A stretch of 29,638 nucleotides of DNA from JBFEUI01 sp041547565 (GTDB lineage Bacteria > Pseudomonadota > Gammaproteobacteria > Thiohalomonadales > Thiohalomonadaceae), in contig JBFEUI010000028.1 in the NCBI GenBank assembly GCA_041547565.1, forward strand, positions 1 to 29,638. Reading direction: 5' to 3'. Shown here piece after piece: positions 1 to 8,572 of the stretch (position 1 is the stretch's first letter; every line of letters starts with the position of its first letter). The notes under the pieces were generated by a model, which saw nothing but the letters and a program-made list of their open reading frames with translations, did no database searches and was not told the origin of the DNA. The position numbers and the translations under genes are program-made.

Positions 1-2870
1 CATACCTTCTCGTCACCCCAGGCAGGAAATGGGGCACCCTGTTGCATCATCTCCACCAGTTGCTGCAAACGTGATGAGACACCAGAGGTCAATGTCTCCA
101 GTTCATCCTCCTCCAGAAACACCCTGTTTGTTACCTTGTTTCTGTCCAGTCCCAGATACTCGACACGCTGCACAGGATTTTCCCGGTAGAGCATACGATA
201 GAACGGCAGTTGCACCGATTCTCCACTGCTCACCTCCTGGATGCCGGGAACATGCCCCGTCTTGTAATCGATGATGTCATGCCCATCGCCGCTGCGATCA
301 ATGCGATCGAGTCGCCCCTGCAGGGTGATGCCGCTTTGCACATCGAATTGTTCAATACGCTGTTCAACATGTGCAACCTGCCACTGCCTGGCATGTTCAA
401 TCTGCCAATCTATGTAAGTAGGTATGGTTTCTAGCCAGCGCTGCAGCCAGCCCCTGTGGATAAAGTTATCCTCGATATTACTGGCGAATGCCTTTCGGGC
501 AATTCGCTCCATAAGTTCAACAGCCTCGTTCTTGCGTGCCTGTGTAAGCTGGCCGTTGAAGGGGCCGGGCAGCTCAGGTACACCGCCGTGAAAGGCCTCC
601 AGGCAGCGATGCACCTTCTCGCCGTAATCGGCCTTTTCCAACGCTTCGCGTATCGTATCGGGGGGGGCGAGGCCCAGACACCTGGCACTGAAAAACTGGA
701 AAGGGCAATCGACAAGTTGCTGGTAGGCGCTCGCTGAATATGCGGAGGGGAGGAGTGCTGCCGGTACGCTGGGTGCTGGTTGTCGCTCCACCGCTGGATG
801 GCCTCTGTGCCGGTCCACAACCGTGATAGCGGGATGGTCCGCCACCTGTGCCAGCCGCTGATCTTCGAGTCTCTCCTGGTAGGCCAGGTGATGGAAACTG
901 CGCAACGTCTCCAGCCAGGGACTGGGCAGTATGGTCTCACCGTCCTGTTCACGGCGCAGGGTAATGAGTACCCGGGGTGCCGCCTCCAGCAGTCGTCGGA
1001 AGTGGTAAAAACGTTCATCGAAAAGCTGCTGCGTCTCGCGCAAACCAAGCTGTCTTCTCACCGCATCGTTGAAAAAGGGGGAGTGCCCCAGGCTGCCGGG
1101 CAGGTGTTCGCGTTCGGCACTGGCGATGATGAGCGCATCATAGCGGGCCAGTGTGCTCTGTCCCAGCCCCATCAACTGGACCTGGGTTGGGCTGTTGGCA
1201 GGGCGGAAGTGAAAACGCTCCAGATTGCGTCCCAGCCAGGTACGAAACTCGTACCAGCCCATGGACTTAACATCGCCGGTCAGGCCGGCCTGCATTTGTT
1301 CGAGCAGATCAAGCAGGCATTGCCCTGCAGCATCGTTTGCGAGCACCGTGTCCATTTGCAGGTGTTGAAGGCTCTGCTGCAGGGCCGTGAGAATGGCCTC
1401 TGGGGGATGGTGTCCCCGGTAATAGGAGCGTAGCCGTGTGGCGGCCTTATCAAGACGTTCCAGCAACGCCTCGACACGTTGCAGGGCGCTCGCCATGTTT
1501 TGCGGCAGCCGCTGGATACGGCTGTGCACGGCAAAACGGTAGCGCTGCAGACCGCTGCCGATATTCTCGTGATGCACCAGGTCCTGTTCCAGGCGATAGA
1601 CATCCGCCATGTGGGCATCGCGCGCCTCCCCGGTGACAAAGAAGGGCGACTTGAGCAGGTCGAGCAGCGCCTGATAGGGGAAGTCATCCTCAATACACTC
1701 GAGCCACCGCTCCAGGGTGGCCGCTGCACTGGTCGTCGACATGGCCCAGCCGGCGCTGTCGTCCAGGATTATGCCGGAGCGCTCCAGCAGCGCGCGCAGG
1801 CGGCGTGTCACACGCCGATTCTCGGTGACGATAGCGATTGTTCCGTGTCCATCCAGCAACCACTGGCGTACCTGCAGCGAGATGGCGACAGCCTCCTCCT
1901 CGGCGCCTCTCGCGTGGTGCAGCGCGATGCGTCCCGCAGCCGGGCTTTGCGGGTGCGTAGCAGCGAAGGCATGGGCACGCTCGGCCAGTGGTGCGGCGTC
2001 ATCCAGGCTGGCTGGGTACACCGCTTCGAGAAATTCGCTGTAGGGCGTTGTGGCGGCATTGGCCGGCAGCGTATGGCCGAGCGAATCAAGCAACCTGTTC
2101 AGGGGGGCGCCGGGGTGGGAACCCGTGAGCGGCGTTGTAACAGGCTGTCCGTGGAGAAACAGCTGAAGCTGGCCGTTGTTCGCCCCTTTCTTCAGCCATT
2201 CGATCTCCGCCTTGTTGAAGTGTGTAAAACCGGCCAGGTAGAAGTGCTGCCCTGTTTGGCCACTGGTGGAGAGGCGCAACAGGTAGGCGGTGTGGGGATC
2301 GGTATAACCGCCGCTGTGAAGTTGCTGGTGCCAGGCCTGCCAGAGGGTGTGTACCAGCCGCGCCTCACGCTCAAGTGCGGCAAGTCGGGCAGCCTCAGGA
2401 CCGTAGCCACTGGATAACAGTTTGGTAAACGCATCAAGATCCTGCGGCAGGCCGATTTTGTTCAGCGTCAACTCATCGAACAGCTCAAGCAGGCTGTCGG
2501 CCAGTGCCCAGAGATTACCCTCGCCAAACAGGTTCCGGTATTCTCGCAGAGCGTCTACAAGCATCAGCTCGCGGCTGTGGTAATCGATTTCCCTGTTACC
2601 GTAAAACGGCTGTGAGGCAACCCAGTCAGCAAGACGCTGTATCCGCGGCCCGAGCAGGGCCTGGTGTCCCAGCTCTCCGGCTTGTTCCAGCAGTAGTCGG
2701 CGCAGCCGTGGTGCGGATTGCAGATCGGGCAGCAGAACAGTGACGCGCGTGAGATCGGGCAGTTGTTGTTCATGGTCCTGGATCAATTTCTCGACCAGGA
2801 TGGCCAGAGGATCTTCACCGTACGGGACTATGGAGACTGCATCATTGCAGTGTTGCGATGCTTCGCTCAT
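1..2870 (-). CDS. AddB-like PD-(D/E)XK nuclease, probable DNA repair protein (3' end missing)
   Basis: I translated the minus strand from the ATG at 2870 and found no stop for 956 codons. The frame leaves the window at base 1. The protein has the C-terminal RecB/AddB nuclease signature: Asp855 in GRLDRID, then IDYKTG with Asp868 and Lys870, and upstream LVDCPFQFF with Cys722. In AddB that cysteine position is the first ligand of an Fe-S cluster. The other three cysteines would lie just beyond the edge, and the split last codon starts TG, so it could be the next Cys. The N-terminus (VTVLLPDLQSAPRLRRLLLEQ) has an inactivated-helicase look and no Walker A loop. Length and layout fit the proteobacterial family of about 900-residue AddB-related probable DNA repair proteins. 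The role (DNA end processing, perhaps with an AddA/UvrD-like partner encoded next) is inferred. It starts 9 bp after the mutS stop, so the two are probably co-transcribed. Confidence 0.85.
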   Translation of the reverse strand, partial: MSEASQHCNDAVSIVPYGEDPLAILVEKLIQDHEQQLPDLTRVTVLLPDLQSAPRLRRLLLEQAGELGHQALLGPRIQRLADWVASQPFYGNREIDYHSRELMLVDALREYRNLFGEGNLWALADSLLELFDELTLNKIGLPQDLDAFTKLLSSGYGPEAARLAALEREARLVHTLWQAWHQQLHSGGYTDPHTAYLLRLSTSGQTGQHFYLAGFTHFNKAEIEWLKKGANNGQLQLFLHGQPVTTPLTGSHPGAPLNRLLDSLGHTLPANAATTPYSEFLEAVYPASLDDAAPLAERAHAFAATHPQSPAAGRIALHHARGAEEEAVAISLQVRQWLLDGHGTIAIVTENRRVTRRLRALLERSGIILDDSAGWAMSTTSAAATLERWLECIEDDFPYQALLDLLKSPFFVTGEARDAHMADVYRLEQDLVHHENIGSGLQRYRFAVHSRIQRLPQNMASALQRVEALLERLDKAATRLRSYYRGHHPPEAILTALQQSLQHLQMDTVLANDAAGQCLLDLLEQMQAGLTGDVKSMGWYEFRTWLGRNLERFHFRPANSPTQVQLMGLGQSTLARYDALIIASAEREHLPGSLGHSPFFNDAVRRQLGLRETQQLFDERFYHFRRLLEAAPRVLITLRREQDGETILPSPWLETLRSFHHLAYQERLEDQRLAQVADHPAITVVDRHRGHPAVERQPAPSVPAALLPSAYSASAYQQLVDCPFQFFSARCLGLAPPDTIREALEKADYGEKVHRCLEAFHGGVPELPGPFNGQLTQARKNEAVELMERIARKAFASNIEDNFIHRGWLQRWLETIPTYIDWQIEHARQWQVAHVEQRIEQFDVQSGITLQGRLDRIDRSGDGHDIIDYKTGHVPGIQEVSSGESVQLPFYRMLYRENPVQRVEYLGLDRNKVTNRVFLEEDELETLTSGVSSRLQQLVEMMQQGAPFPAWGDEKV

Positions 2871-2879
2871 GGCTGCAGG

Positions 2880-5465
2880 TTACTCCTTGACCAACTCCCT
2901 GAGCCGGTAGAGGGCATCGAGTGCCTCTCGCGGTGACAGGCTGTCCGGGTCGATGGCCTCCAGTGCCGCTTTCAGTGGATGGGTCTCCTCAGGAATAGGC
3001 AAGGGCATTGGCAGTGTCGGATCACTGCCGGCGCTTTCGCTGGCACTGATTTGTTCTAGGTGTACCAGTTTGTCCCGCGCCATGGCGATCACCGGGGCCG
3101 GCACCCCCGCCAGCGCCGCGACCTGTAGTCCGTAGCTCTGGTTGGCCGGGCCTTGGCGGACGCTGTGGAGAAATACGATTTCGTCCCCGTGCTCCACGGC
3201 ATCCAGGTGTACATTGGCGATGCCGTTGATCTGTTCCGGCAGGGTTGTCAGCTCGAAATAGTGCGTGGCGAACAGGGTAAAGGCGTGTATCTTCTCCGCC
3301 AGTTGATGGGCACAGGCCCACGCCAGCGACATGCCATCGAAGGTGCTGGTGCCCCGGCCGATTTCATCCATCAGCACCAGGCTCTGTGCCGTGGCATTGT
3401 TTAGGATATTGGCCGTTTCGGTCATCTCCACCATGAAGGTGGAGCGGCCGGTGGCCAGGTCGTCCGAGGCGCCGATGCGGGTATAGATACGATCGAATGG
3501 GCCGATGCGAGCGCTTTCTGCTGGGACGAAAGCGCCGATATGGGCCAGCAGGACGATCAGCGCCGTCTGGCGCATGTAGGTCGATTTGCCGCCCATATTC
3601 GGACCGGTGATGATGAGCATTTCACGTTCACGGTCCAGTGTGATGTCGTTGGGAATGAACGGCTGTTCCATCACCTGCTCAACGACCAAATGGCGGCCGC
3701 CGCAAATATGCAATCCGGCCTCATTCTGTAATTCGGGCCGCACCAGGTTCAGCGTATCGGCACGCTCGGCCAGATTGTTGAGGCTGTCCAGTTCCGCGAC
3801 GGCGGCGGCACTTTGTTGCAGCGGCTCAAGCTCTGTCACCAGCCGATCGAGCAGGATGTCATAGAGGGCCTTCTCCCGGGCCAGTGCCCGTTCGCTGGCG
3901 GAGAGGGCCTTGTCCTCGAACTCCTTGAGCTCCGGGGTGATATAACGTTCGGCACTCTTGAGGGTCTGGCGACGCACATAGTCGGCGGGGACGCGATCGG
4001 CCTGCGCCTTGGTCACCTCGATATAGTAACCGTGGACCCGGTTATAACTGACTTTCAGTGTTGTGATGCCGGTGCGCTCGCGCTCCCTGGCCTCCAGCTC
4101 GAGCAGGTATTGACCGGCGTTTTCTTTCAGCGCACGCAGCTGGTCAAGCTCATCATCGTAGCCGGGTGCGATGACGCCGCCGTCCCGGATCAGCACCGGC
4201 GGCTCTTCGATGATGGCGCTTTGCAGCAGCGTATGCAGTTCGGGATAGTGACCGATTTGCCGGCTCAAATCGTTGAGCCGGGGGGAGTCCAGCGGCGCGA
4301 GCAGTTGTTGGAGATGTGGCATCAGACCGAGTGCCCTGCGCAGTTGTGTCAAATCCCTGGGGCGTGCTGACTTGAGTGAAATGCGCGCCAGGATGCGCTC
4401 GATATCACCGATACCGCGTAGTCTGTCATGGAGCGGTTCAAACTGCCGTTGTTCCAGCAGTTCACCGATGGCCTGTTGCCGGGCCGCCAGAATGCGGTGA
4501 TCGCGCAGGGGCCGGTTCAGCCAGCGCCGCAGCAGCCGGCTGCCCATGGGGGTTGCGGTGCGATCAAGCACCCCTGCCAGGGTGTGTGCAGGGTTGCCGG
4601 CGATGCTGCGCTCAATCTCGAGGTTTCTGCGACTTGCCGCATCCAGGATGATGGCATCGCTCGGCTGTTCCAGCCGCAAGCCCCTGATGTGGGGCAGGGC
4701 GGTCAGCTGGGTTTCCTGGACATAGTGCAACAGGGCCCCTGCGGCGGCGATGGCCAGGGGGCGTTCGTCGCAACCGAACCCGGCCAGGTTGCGGGTGCCG
4801 AACTGCTGGCACAGCAGGCGCCTGGCGGTATCGACCTCGAAGTGCCACGGGGCCAGCCGTTTAAGACCAGTCATTTCGGCAACCAGCGGGTGAGCGGCCA
4901 GTTCATCCTCGACCAGCAGTTCGGTCGGCTTCAGCCGTTCCAGTTCGGCACTGAGCGATTCAACGTTTTCCAGTTCACTGACGCTAAAGCGCCCGCTGGT
5001 CAGGTCCAGTGTGGCCAAACCAAATTCATCGCCCTTGCCACTGATGGCGCTGAGCAGGTTGTCGCGCCGCTCTTCCAGCAGCGCCTCGTCGGTCACCGTT
5101 CCCGGTGTGACAATGCGCACCACCTGCCTTTCAACCGGGCCCTTGCTCCTGGCCGGATCGCCCACCTGCTCACAGATGGCGACTGATTTGCCGAGGCGTA
5201 TCAGGCGGGCCAGGTAGCCCTCTACCGCGTGATAGGGCACGCCTGCCATGGGGATGGGTTCACCTGCCGACTGGCCGCGAGCCGTCAGGGTAATATCGAG
5301 AAGTTGTGCGGCGCGTTCGGCATCATCATAGAACAGCTCATAGAAATCACCCATGCGGTAGAACAGCAATTTGTCCGTATGTTGTGATTTGATGCGCAAA
5401 TACTGCTGCATCATTGGGGTATGTTGAGGTGCTGTTGCCGCCTTTTTCTGCTGTGCCTGGCTCAT
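2880..5465 (-). CDS. mutS: DNA mismatch repair protein MutS
   Basis: MutS recognises mismatches and small loops and recruits MutL in an ATP-dependent way. The 861 residues match the usual bacterial MutS1 length (E. coli 853). The mismatch-reading FxE motif is at residues 41-43 (GDFYELF). The ATPase domain has Walker A GPNMGGKST, Walker B LVLMDEIGRGTSTFDG and the ATHYFEL switch. The extreme C-terminus (SPREALDALYRLRELVKE) matches the small tetramerisation segment of E. coli-type MutS. All domains are present and intact. The stop codon lies 9 bp before the start of the AddB-like gene on the same strand, suggesting a DNA repair operon. I see no strong Shine-Dalgarno sequence before the ATG. Confidence 0.98.
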   Translation of the reverse strand: MSQAQQKKAATAPQHTPMMQQYLRIKSQHTDKLLFYRMGDFYELFYDDAERAAQLLDITLTARGQSAGEPIPMAGVPYHAVEGYLARLIRLGKSVAICEQVGDPARSKGPVERQVVRIVTPGTVTDEALLEERRDNLLSAISGKGDEFGLATLDLTSGRFSVSELENVESLSAELERLKPTELLVEDELAAHPLVAEMTGLKRLAPWHFEVDTARRLLCQQFGTRNLAGFGCDERPLAIAAAGALLHYVQETQLTALPHIRGLRLEQPSDAIILDAASRRNLEIERSIAGNPAHTLAGVLDRTATPMGSRLLRRWLNRPLRDHRILAARQQAIGELLEQRQFEPLHDRLRGIGDIERILARISLKSARPRDLTQLRRALGLMPHLQQLLAPLDSPRLNDLSRQIGHYPELHTLLQSAIIEEPPVLIRDGGVIAPGYDDELDQLRALKENAGQYLLELEARERERTGITTLKVSYNRVHGYYIEVTKAQADRVPADYVRRQTLKSAERYITPELKEFEDKALSASERALAREKALYDILLDRLVTELEPLQQSAAAVAELDSLNNLAERADTLNLVRPELQNEAGLHICGGRHLVVEQVMEQPFIPNDITLDREREMLIITGPNMGGKSTYMRQTALIVLLAHIGAFVPAESARIGPFDRIYTRIGASDDLATGRSTFMVEMTETANILNNATAQSLVLMDEIGRGTSTFDGMSLAWACAHQLAEKIHAFTLFATHYFELTTLPEQINGIANVHLDAVEHGDEIVFLHSVRQGPANQSYGLQVAALAGVPAPVIAMARDKLVHLEQISASESAGSDPTLPMPLPIPEETHPLKAALEAIDPDSLSPREALDALYRLRELVKE

Positions 5466-5625
5466 CTTGTCAAGTGTATCGGAAAACCGCTTTTCGAGAC
5501 CAGCGCACCGGGTGGTGGATCGTGGTCGTTACGGTAATTTAGAAACTATTAATATTTTTCCAGAGCTTGCCTGAGTCATGGTAGTTTTGATACCAATGGT
5601 ACTGATTGCAAAGGGAGGGGGCAGG

Positions 5626-5937
5626 GTGCTGACAAGAGGTGAATTTTCCGAAAAGCGCGGGTTTAACCGCATGGATGTTGAGTGTCGCATGACATTCACC
5701 GTTAATGGCGATGCGACCACCCACACGGCCATCGCACGTGACCTGAGCGCCACGGGTTTGCTAATTGCTACGAATCAGGACATTCCCGTTGGCACCCGTC
5801 TCAATGTGTGTGTGACGCCTGAACAGGCGTTGGTGCCGCCGCTTGAGGCGTTGGTTGAGGTGATGCGCGTCATCTCACCCGAGCCCGGGCGTTTCGAACT
5901 GGGTGTAATGATTAAAGAGATCAAGCCATCGGCCTAG
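5626..5937 (+). CDS. Small PilZ-domain protein (putative c-di-GMP receptor)
   Basis: This is a stand-alone PilZ domain of about 103 residues. The N-terminus carries an RxxxR motif (RGFNR) and, after about 35 residues, the DLSATGLLI version of the (D/N)xSxxG motif. Both are the c-di-GMP-binding signatures of PilZ. I chose the GTG at 5626 because AAGGGAGGGG ends 5 bp before it. An in-frame ATG at 5578 would add a short hydrophobic segment but has no ribosome binding site. The protein is probably cytoplasmic and may link c-di-GMP to motility or surface behaviour, but the partner cannot be read from the context. It converges with the hypothetical gene at 5952-6332 and is separated from mutS by a short divergent intergenic region. 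Confidence 0.85.
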   Translation: MLTRGEFSEKRGFNRMDVECRMTFTVNGDATTHTAIARDLSATGLLIATNQDIPVGTRLNVCVTPEQALVPPLEALVEVMRVISPEPGRFELGVMIKEIKPSA

Positions 5938-5951
5938 GCGGGGGCGGTATC

Positions 5952-6332
5952 CTATACATAGCTGTCAATTCTCGGCAGCAACTCCACCTCTTCGCTGCTG
6001 CCGTGATTCCGGTAGGCCGCGAGTGCCTTGCTTGCCCCCACAGACAGGGTATCCGGACGGAAGGCCGCCTTTTGCTGGTCTTGCTGCAGTGTATGTTCCG
6101 TACTGATTTGAAACTGACGAGCCTGCCTCACCAGCTGACCGTAATCCGGCGTCTCGGTGCGGGAGGAAGGCTGGACTTTTTGCTGCAGTTCCTGACGCGT
6201 TCTCGCCTCATCGGTCGAGACGGGCGTCGTGGCAATGTCGGCCGGTTCCCCCTGCGAACGTTCGCCTGTCCGCGTTTTGCCGGCGGACTGCGCAGGGGGA
6301 AGTGCGGGAAGAAACTGGCTGGAAATTTCCAT
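5952..6332 (-). CDS. Hypothetical protein, 126 residues
   Basis: I do not recognise this protein. It is polar and probably largely disordered in its first 65 residues (rich in Pro, Ser, Thr, Gln and Glu). A more ordered C-terminal part follows, ending ALAAYRNHGSSEEVELLPRIDSYV with an aromatic residue near the end. No signal peptide or membrane segment is visible. It lies on the minus strand, tail to tail with the PilZ gene (14 bp apart) and divergent from pncC (about 100 bp). No Shine-Dalgarno sequence is obvious before the ATG, so the exact start is uncertain. Reading-frame length and the lack of an overlapping better frame support it as a real gene, but only moderately. Confidence 0.6.
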   Translation of the reverse strand: MEISSQFLPALPPAQSAGKTRTGERSQGEPADIATTPVSTDEARTRQELQQKVQPSSRTETPDYGQLVRQARQFQISTEHTLQQDQQKAAFRPDTLSVGASKALAAYRNHGSSEEVELLPRIDSYV

Positions 6333-6429
6333 GGTGGGTGCGCCGTCTGGCCGACTTGTTTGCGATACACTCCTGATTTTAAACTTTACCTTAAACGCAC
6401 CAGGTCAACTATAAGAAAGGCTATCGGCA

Positions 6430-6924
6430 ATGGGGCAGGACGATAAGCGCATTGAGCTGTTGGTTGCAACCGTGGCAGAGCGGCTTGTCAACCGTGGGTG
6501 GATGTTGACCGTGGCCGAGTCGTGTACGGGGGGGTGGGTCGCAAAGGCATGTACCGATCGTACGGGCAGTTCGCAGTGGTTCGAACGGGGCTTTGTGACC
6601 TATACCAATGCCGCCAAGCAGGAACTGCTGGGTGTGGCGGATACAACATTACAGGCCCACGGGGCGGTGAGCGAGCAGACGGTGGCGGAAATGGCCGCCG
6701 GGGCACTATCGCACAGTCGTGCCCAGGTCAGCCTGTCGATAAGCGGCATCGCCGGTCCCGGTGGCGGCAGTGCGGAGAAACCCGTGGGGACGGTCTGCTT
6801 CGGCTGGGCCGTTGTGGGGCGGGAGCCGATCACGGAGCGCCTGCGCTTTGACGGTGACCGGGAGCAGGTCCGGCGCCAGGCGGTTATACACGCCCTGCAG
6901 GGGGTGTTGCGTGTCCTCGAATAA
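6430..6924 (+). CDS. pncC: Nicotinamide-nucleotide amidohydrolase (PncC/CinA C-terminal family)
   Basis: The enzyme deamidates nicotinamide mononucleotide to nicotinate mononucleotide, recycling the by-product of NAD-dependent DNA ligase. The protein is a single CinA C-terminal domain of 164 residues without the N-terminal COG1058 domain of full-length CinA. The family signature AESCTGG with the catalytic Ser31 is present, followed by the conserved GFVTYTNAAKQELLGV and SGIAGPGGG segments. In many gammaproteobacteria this gene sits immediately before recA, as here (one regulator gene apart). An AAAGG sequence lies about 10 bp before the ATG. Its stop overlaps the start of thpR by 14 bp, so translation of the two is probably coupled. 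Confidence 0.95.
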   Translation: MGQDDKRIELLVATVAERLVNRGWMLTVAESCTGGWVAKACTDRTGSSQWFERGFVTYTNAAKQELLGVADTTLQAHGAVSEQTVAEMAAGALSHSRAQVSLSISGIAGPGGGSAEKPVGTVCFGWAVVGREPITERLRFDGDREQVRRQAVIHALQGVLRVLE

Positions 6925-7459
6925 TGCGCAGACACAGCGTCTGTTCTTTGCCCTGTGGCCCGATGGGGCGCTGCAGTCTCAGCTCTACCGTCTTGGCGGG
7001 ACATTTTATCGCGATTGCGGCGGCAAGCGGGTCAGAACTGAAAACCTGCACCTGACGCTGGCCTTTCTCGGCAGCATCGATGCACAGACTCGGGAGTGCC
7101 TGAAACAGCAGGCCGAGGTGATTGAGCTTCCTGCATTTACCTTGCGATTTGACCGGGCCGGCTACTGGCGACGTCCGCGTGTGGTCTGGCTGGGGGCGGA
7201 GGAGACGCCAGCGCCGTTGCTGGCACTGGTCCGGGCCATCAATCGGGCTGTCACCGTGTGTGGCCTGGAGGCGGAGAGACGGCCGTTTAGCACCCACCTC
7301 ACGCTGTTGCGCAAGGCAAGGCAGGGTCCGCAAATCGCTGCGCTTGAACCGATCGAGTGGCCTGTGGCGGAGTTTGCCATGGTGGCCTCGAAGACGCTGC
7401 CGACCGGGGCCGAGTACGAGGTCGTGGCCCGCTGGCCGTTGTCAATGGCCGACAGTTAG
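6911..7459 (+). CDS. thpR: RNA 2',3'-cyclic phosphodiesterase (2'-5' RNA ligase family)
   Basis: This belongs to the 2H phosphoesterase family, whose bacterial members hydrolyse 2',3'-cyclic phosphates at RNA ends and can join tRNA halves by 2'-5' bonds in vitro. The two catalytic HxTx motifs are clear: HLTL at residues 47-50 and HLTL at 129-132. The family opening QRLFFALWPD is also present. I start it at the GTG at 6911, which gives 182 residues, the usual size. AGGGGG lies about 7 bp upstream, and the resulting protein begins just before the conserved FFALWP segment. The gene overlaps the end of pncC by 14 bp. The physiological substrate is not known from the context. Confidence 0.93.
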   Translation: MSSNNAQTQRLFFALWPDGALQSQLYRLGGTFYRDCGGKRVRTENLHLTLAFLGSIDAQTRECLKQQAEVIELPAFTLRFDRAGYWRRPRVVWLGAEETPAPLLALVRAINRAVTVCGLEAERRPFSTHLTLLRKARQGPQIAALEPIEWPVAEFAMVASKTLPTGAEYEVVARWPLSMADS

Positions 7460-7486
7460 TACCGGGTGTTGGTGAGGCCTGTCCAC

Positions 7487-8389
7487 TCAGCGGAAGGCCC
7501 ACTCGGCAAACGGCTCAATATCGTCCCTGTTGGCCACGACAAGCTGGTAGGCGTGAGGGTTGAGAGAGGCATCTCGCGTGGTGTCGACGGATAGCTGACT
7601 CAGCAGGTAGCCGAGCAGGGCGCGGCGCACCTCGATGGTGATGATACCCCCCGTTACACCATAGTCTATCAGCAGGCTGAGGCGTTTTTTCTCGGGCAGC
7701 CCCGGATGCGGGGCCAACTCCAGTGTCACGCTCTCAACCCAGTCCTCGTCATACTGCATGCTCGATTCGGCTGGCTCCTCAAGCAGCTCTGCCGCGGTGA
7801 TCCGCGACAATACAAAATCGCGAAAATCGTAGGTCTCCTCGTTGTAGGCGCGTATGTGCCAGCGCAGGTTGTTATGGCACAGGGCGTGGGGCTCGATAAT
7901 ACGCGGATAGTCGCTTTCCCGGTCGGACAGGGAGCGGTAGCGGATACGCAGTCGTCGCTTCTGGGCCACGGCCCGCGTCACCTGGGCGGTGATGGTGGCA
8001 TCCGGCAACCGGCTGGGGATCGGGAGCGACGCTACGGGGATGCCGAAGATGAGGCTCTCGCCATAGGGGCCGTTCATGCCGGTCAGATTGCTGGCGATCA
8101 TCGGCAGTACCGCCTGTGGCGAAAGGTCGGCCACGCACGCAGTGAAGGTGGGGCCGGGCACGTAGCCGAACAGGTTCTGGCGGTAGATGAGGTTATCCGG
8201 CGCCAGCCGGCCGTAGAGGCTGATGTCCTTGGTGGCCGCCGCATCGGAGATGCCGAAGGCGCGGGCCACATCGTTACGGGTTACCACGCCGCAGTAATAC
8301 GCCATGGTCTCAATGTACTGGAGCCGCTGACGGGTGCCCCATTTCATCTCCTCAAGTGCCTGTTGCAATGACTTTTCAGGTGCCGCCAT
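7487..8389 (-). CDS. WYL-domain transcriptional regulator (BrxR/CapW-like)
   Basis: The N-terminal third holds a winged helix-turn-helix (around RLQYIETMAYYCGVVTRNDV and ARAFGISDAAATKDI). It is followed by a WYL domain containing RIIEPHALCHNNLRWHIRAY and FRDFVLSRI, and then a C-terminal WCX-type region. This order and length (about 300 residues) match the regulators known as BrxR and CapW, dimeric repressors that bind inverted repeats near phage-defence genes. Here no defence genes are nearby: the neighbours are thpR and, divergently, recA. I prefer the ATG at 8389 because GGGGA lies about 7 bp upstream. An ATG at 8419 in the same frame would add ten residues but has no ribosome binding site. 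The ligand is unknown; WYL domains commonly sense nucleic acid pieces or nucleotides. Confidence 0.88.
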   Translation of the reverse strand: MAAPEKSLQQALEEMKWGTRQRLQYIETMAYYCGVVTRNDVARAFGISDAAATKDISLYGRLAPDNLIYRQNLFGYVPGPTFTACVADLSPQAVLPMIASNLTGMNGPYGESLIFGIPVASLPIPSRLPDATITAQVTRAVAQKRRLRIRYRSLSDRESDYPRIIEPHALCHNNLRWHIRAYNEETYDFRDFVLSRITAAELLEEPAESSMQYDEDWVESVTLELAPHPGLPEKKRLSLLIDYGVTGGIITIEVRRALLGYLLSQLSVDTTRDASLNPHAYQLVVANRDDIEPFAEWAFR

Positions 8390-8484
8390 GGCCGGTTCCC
8401 CATCTTTAGCATGTTTCATTTTTATTGTGCCAAGGATATATATAAATTAATGAGAAGTAAATAGTATTAAGGTCGTAAAAAATA

Positions 8485-8513
8485 TTGACATCAAAAAAAG
8501 TATCAGCTAAATT
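8485..8513 (+). promoter_or_regulatory. Sigma-70 promoter of recA
   Basis: A perfect -35 hexamer TTGACA (8485-8490) is followed, after 17 bp, by a good -10 hexamer TAAATT (8508-8513). It points at recA and leaves a leader of roughly 50 nt. I looked for a LexA box of the CTGT-N8-ACAG type across 8420-8572 and found none. Confidence 0.75.
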
Positions 8514-8572
8514 TCTCCCCAGATAGACGAAATAAACCCATCCGATGAACCTGATTAGGGGAGTAGAGAATC

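Noticed and set aside
780..2417. Long plus-strand open frames (780-1433 and 1479-2417)
   Set aside because: They are antisense to the continuous AddB-like frame, have no recognisable domain, and lack the protein-family motifs that the minus-strand frame has.
6362..6388. Perfect sigma-28 -35 box TAAAGTTT on the minus strand before the hypothetical gene at 5952-6332
   Set aside because: At the required 11-bp spacing the sequence is TGTATCGC, which does not resemble GCCGATAA, so a FliA promoter is not supported.
8420..8572. LexA (SOS) box for recA
   Set aside because: No CTGT-N8-ACAG or close variant is present between the WYL gene and recA; a divergent LexA motif cannot be excluded.
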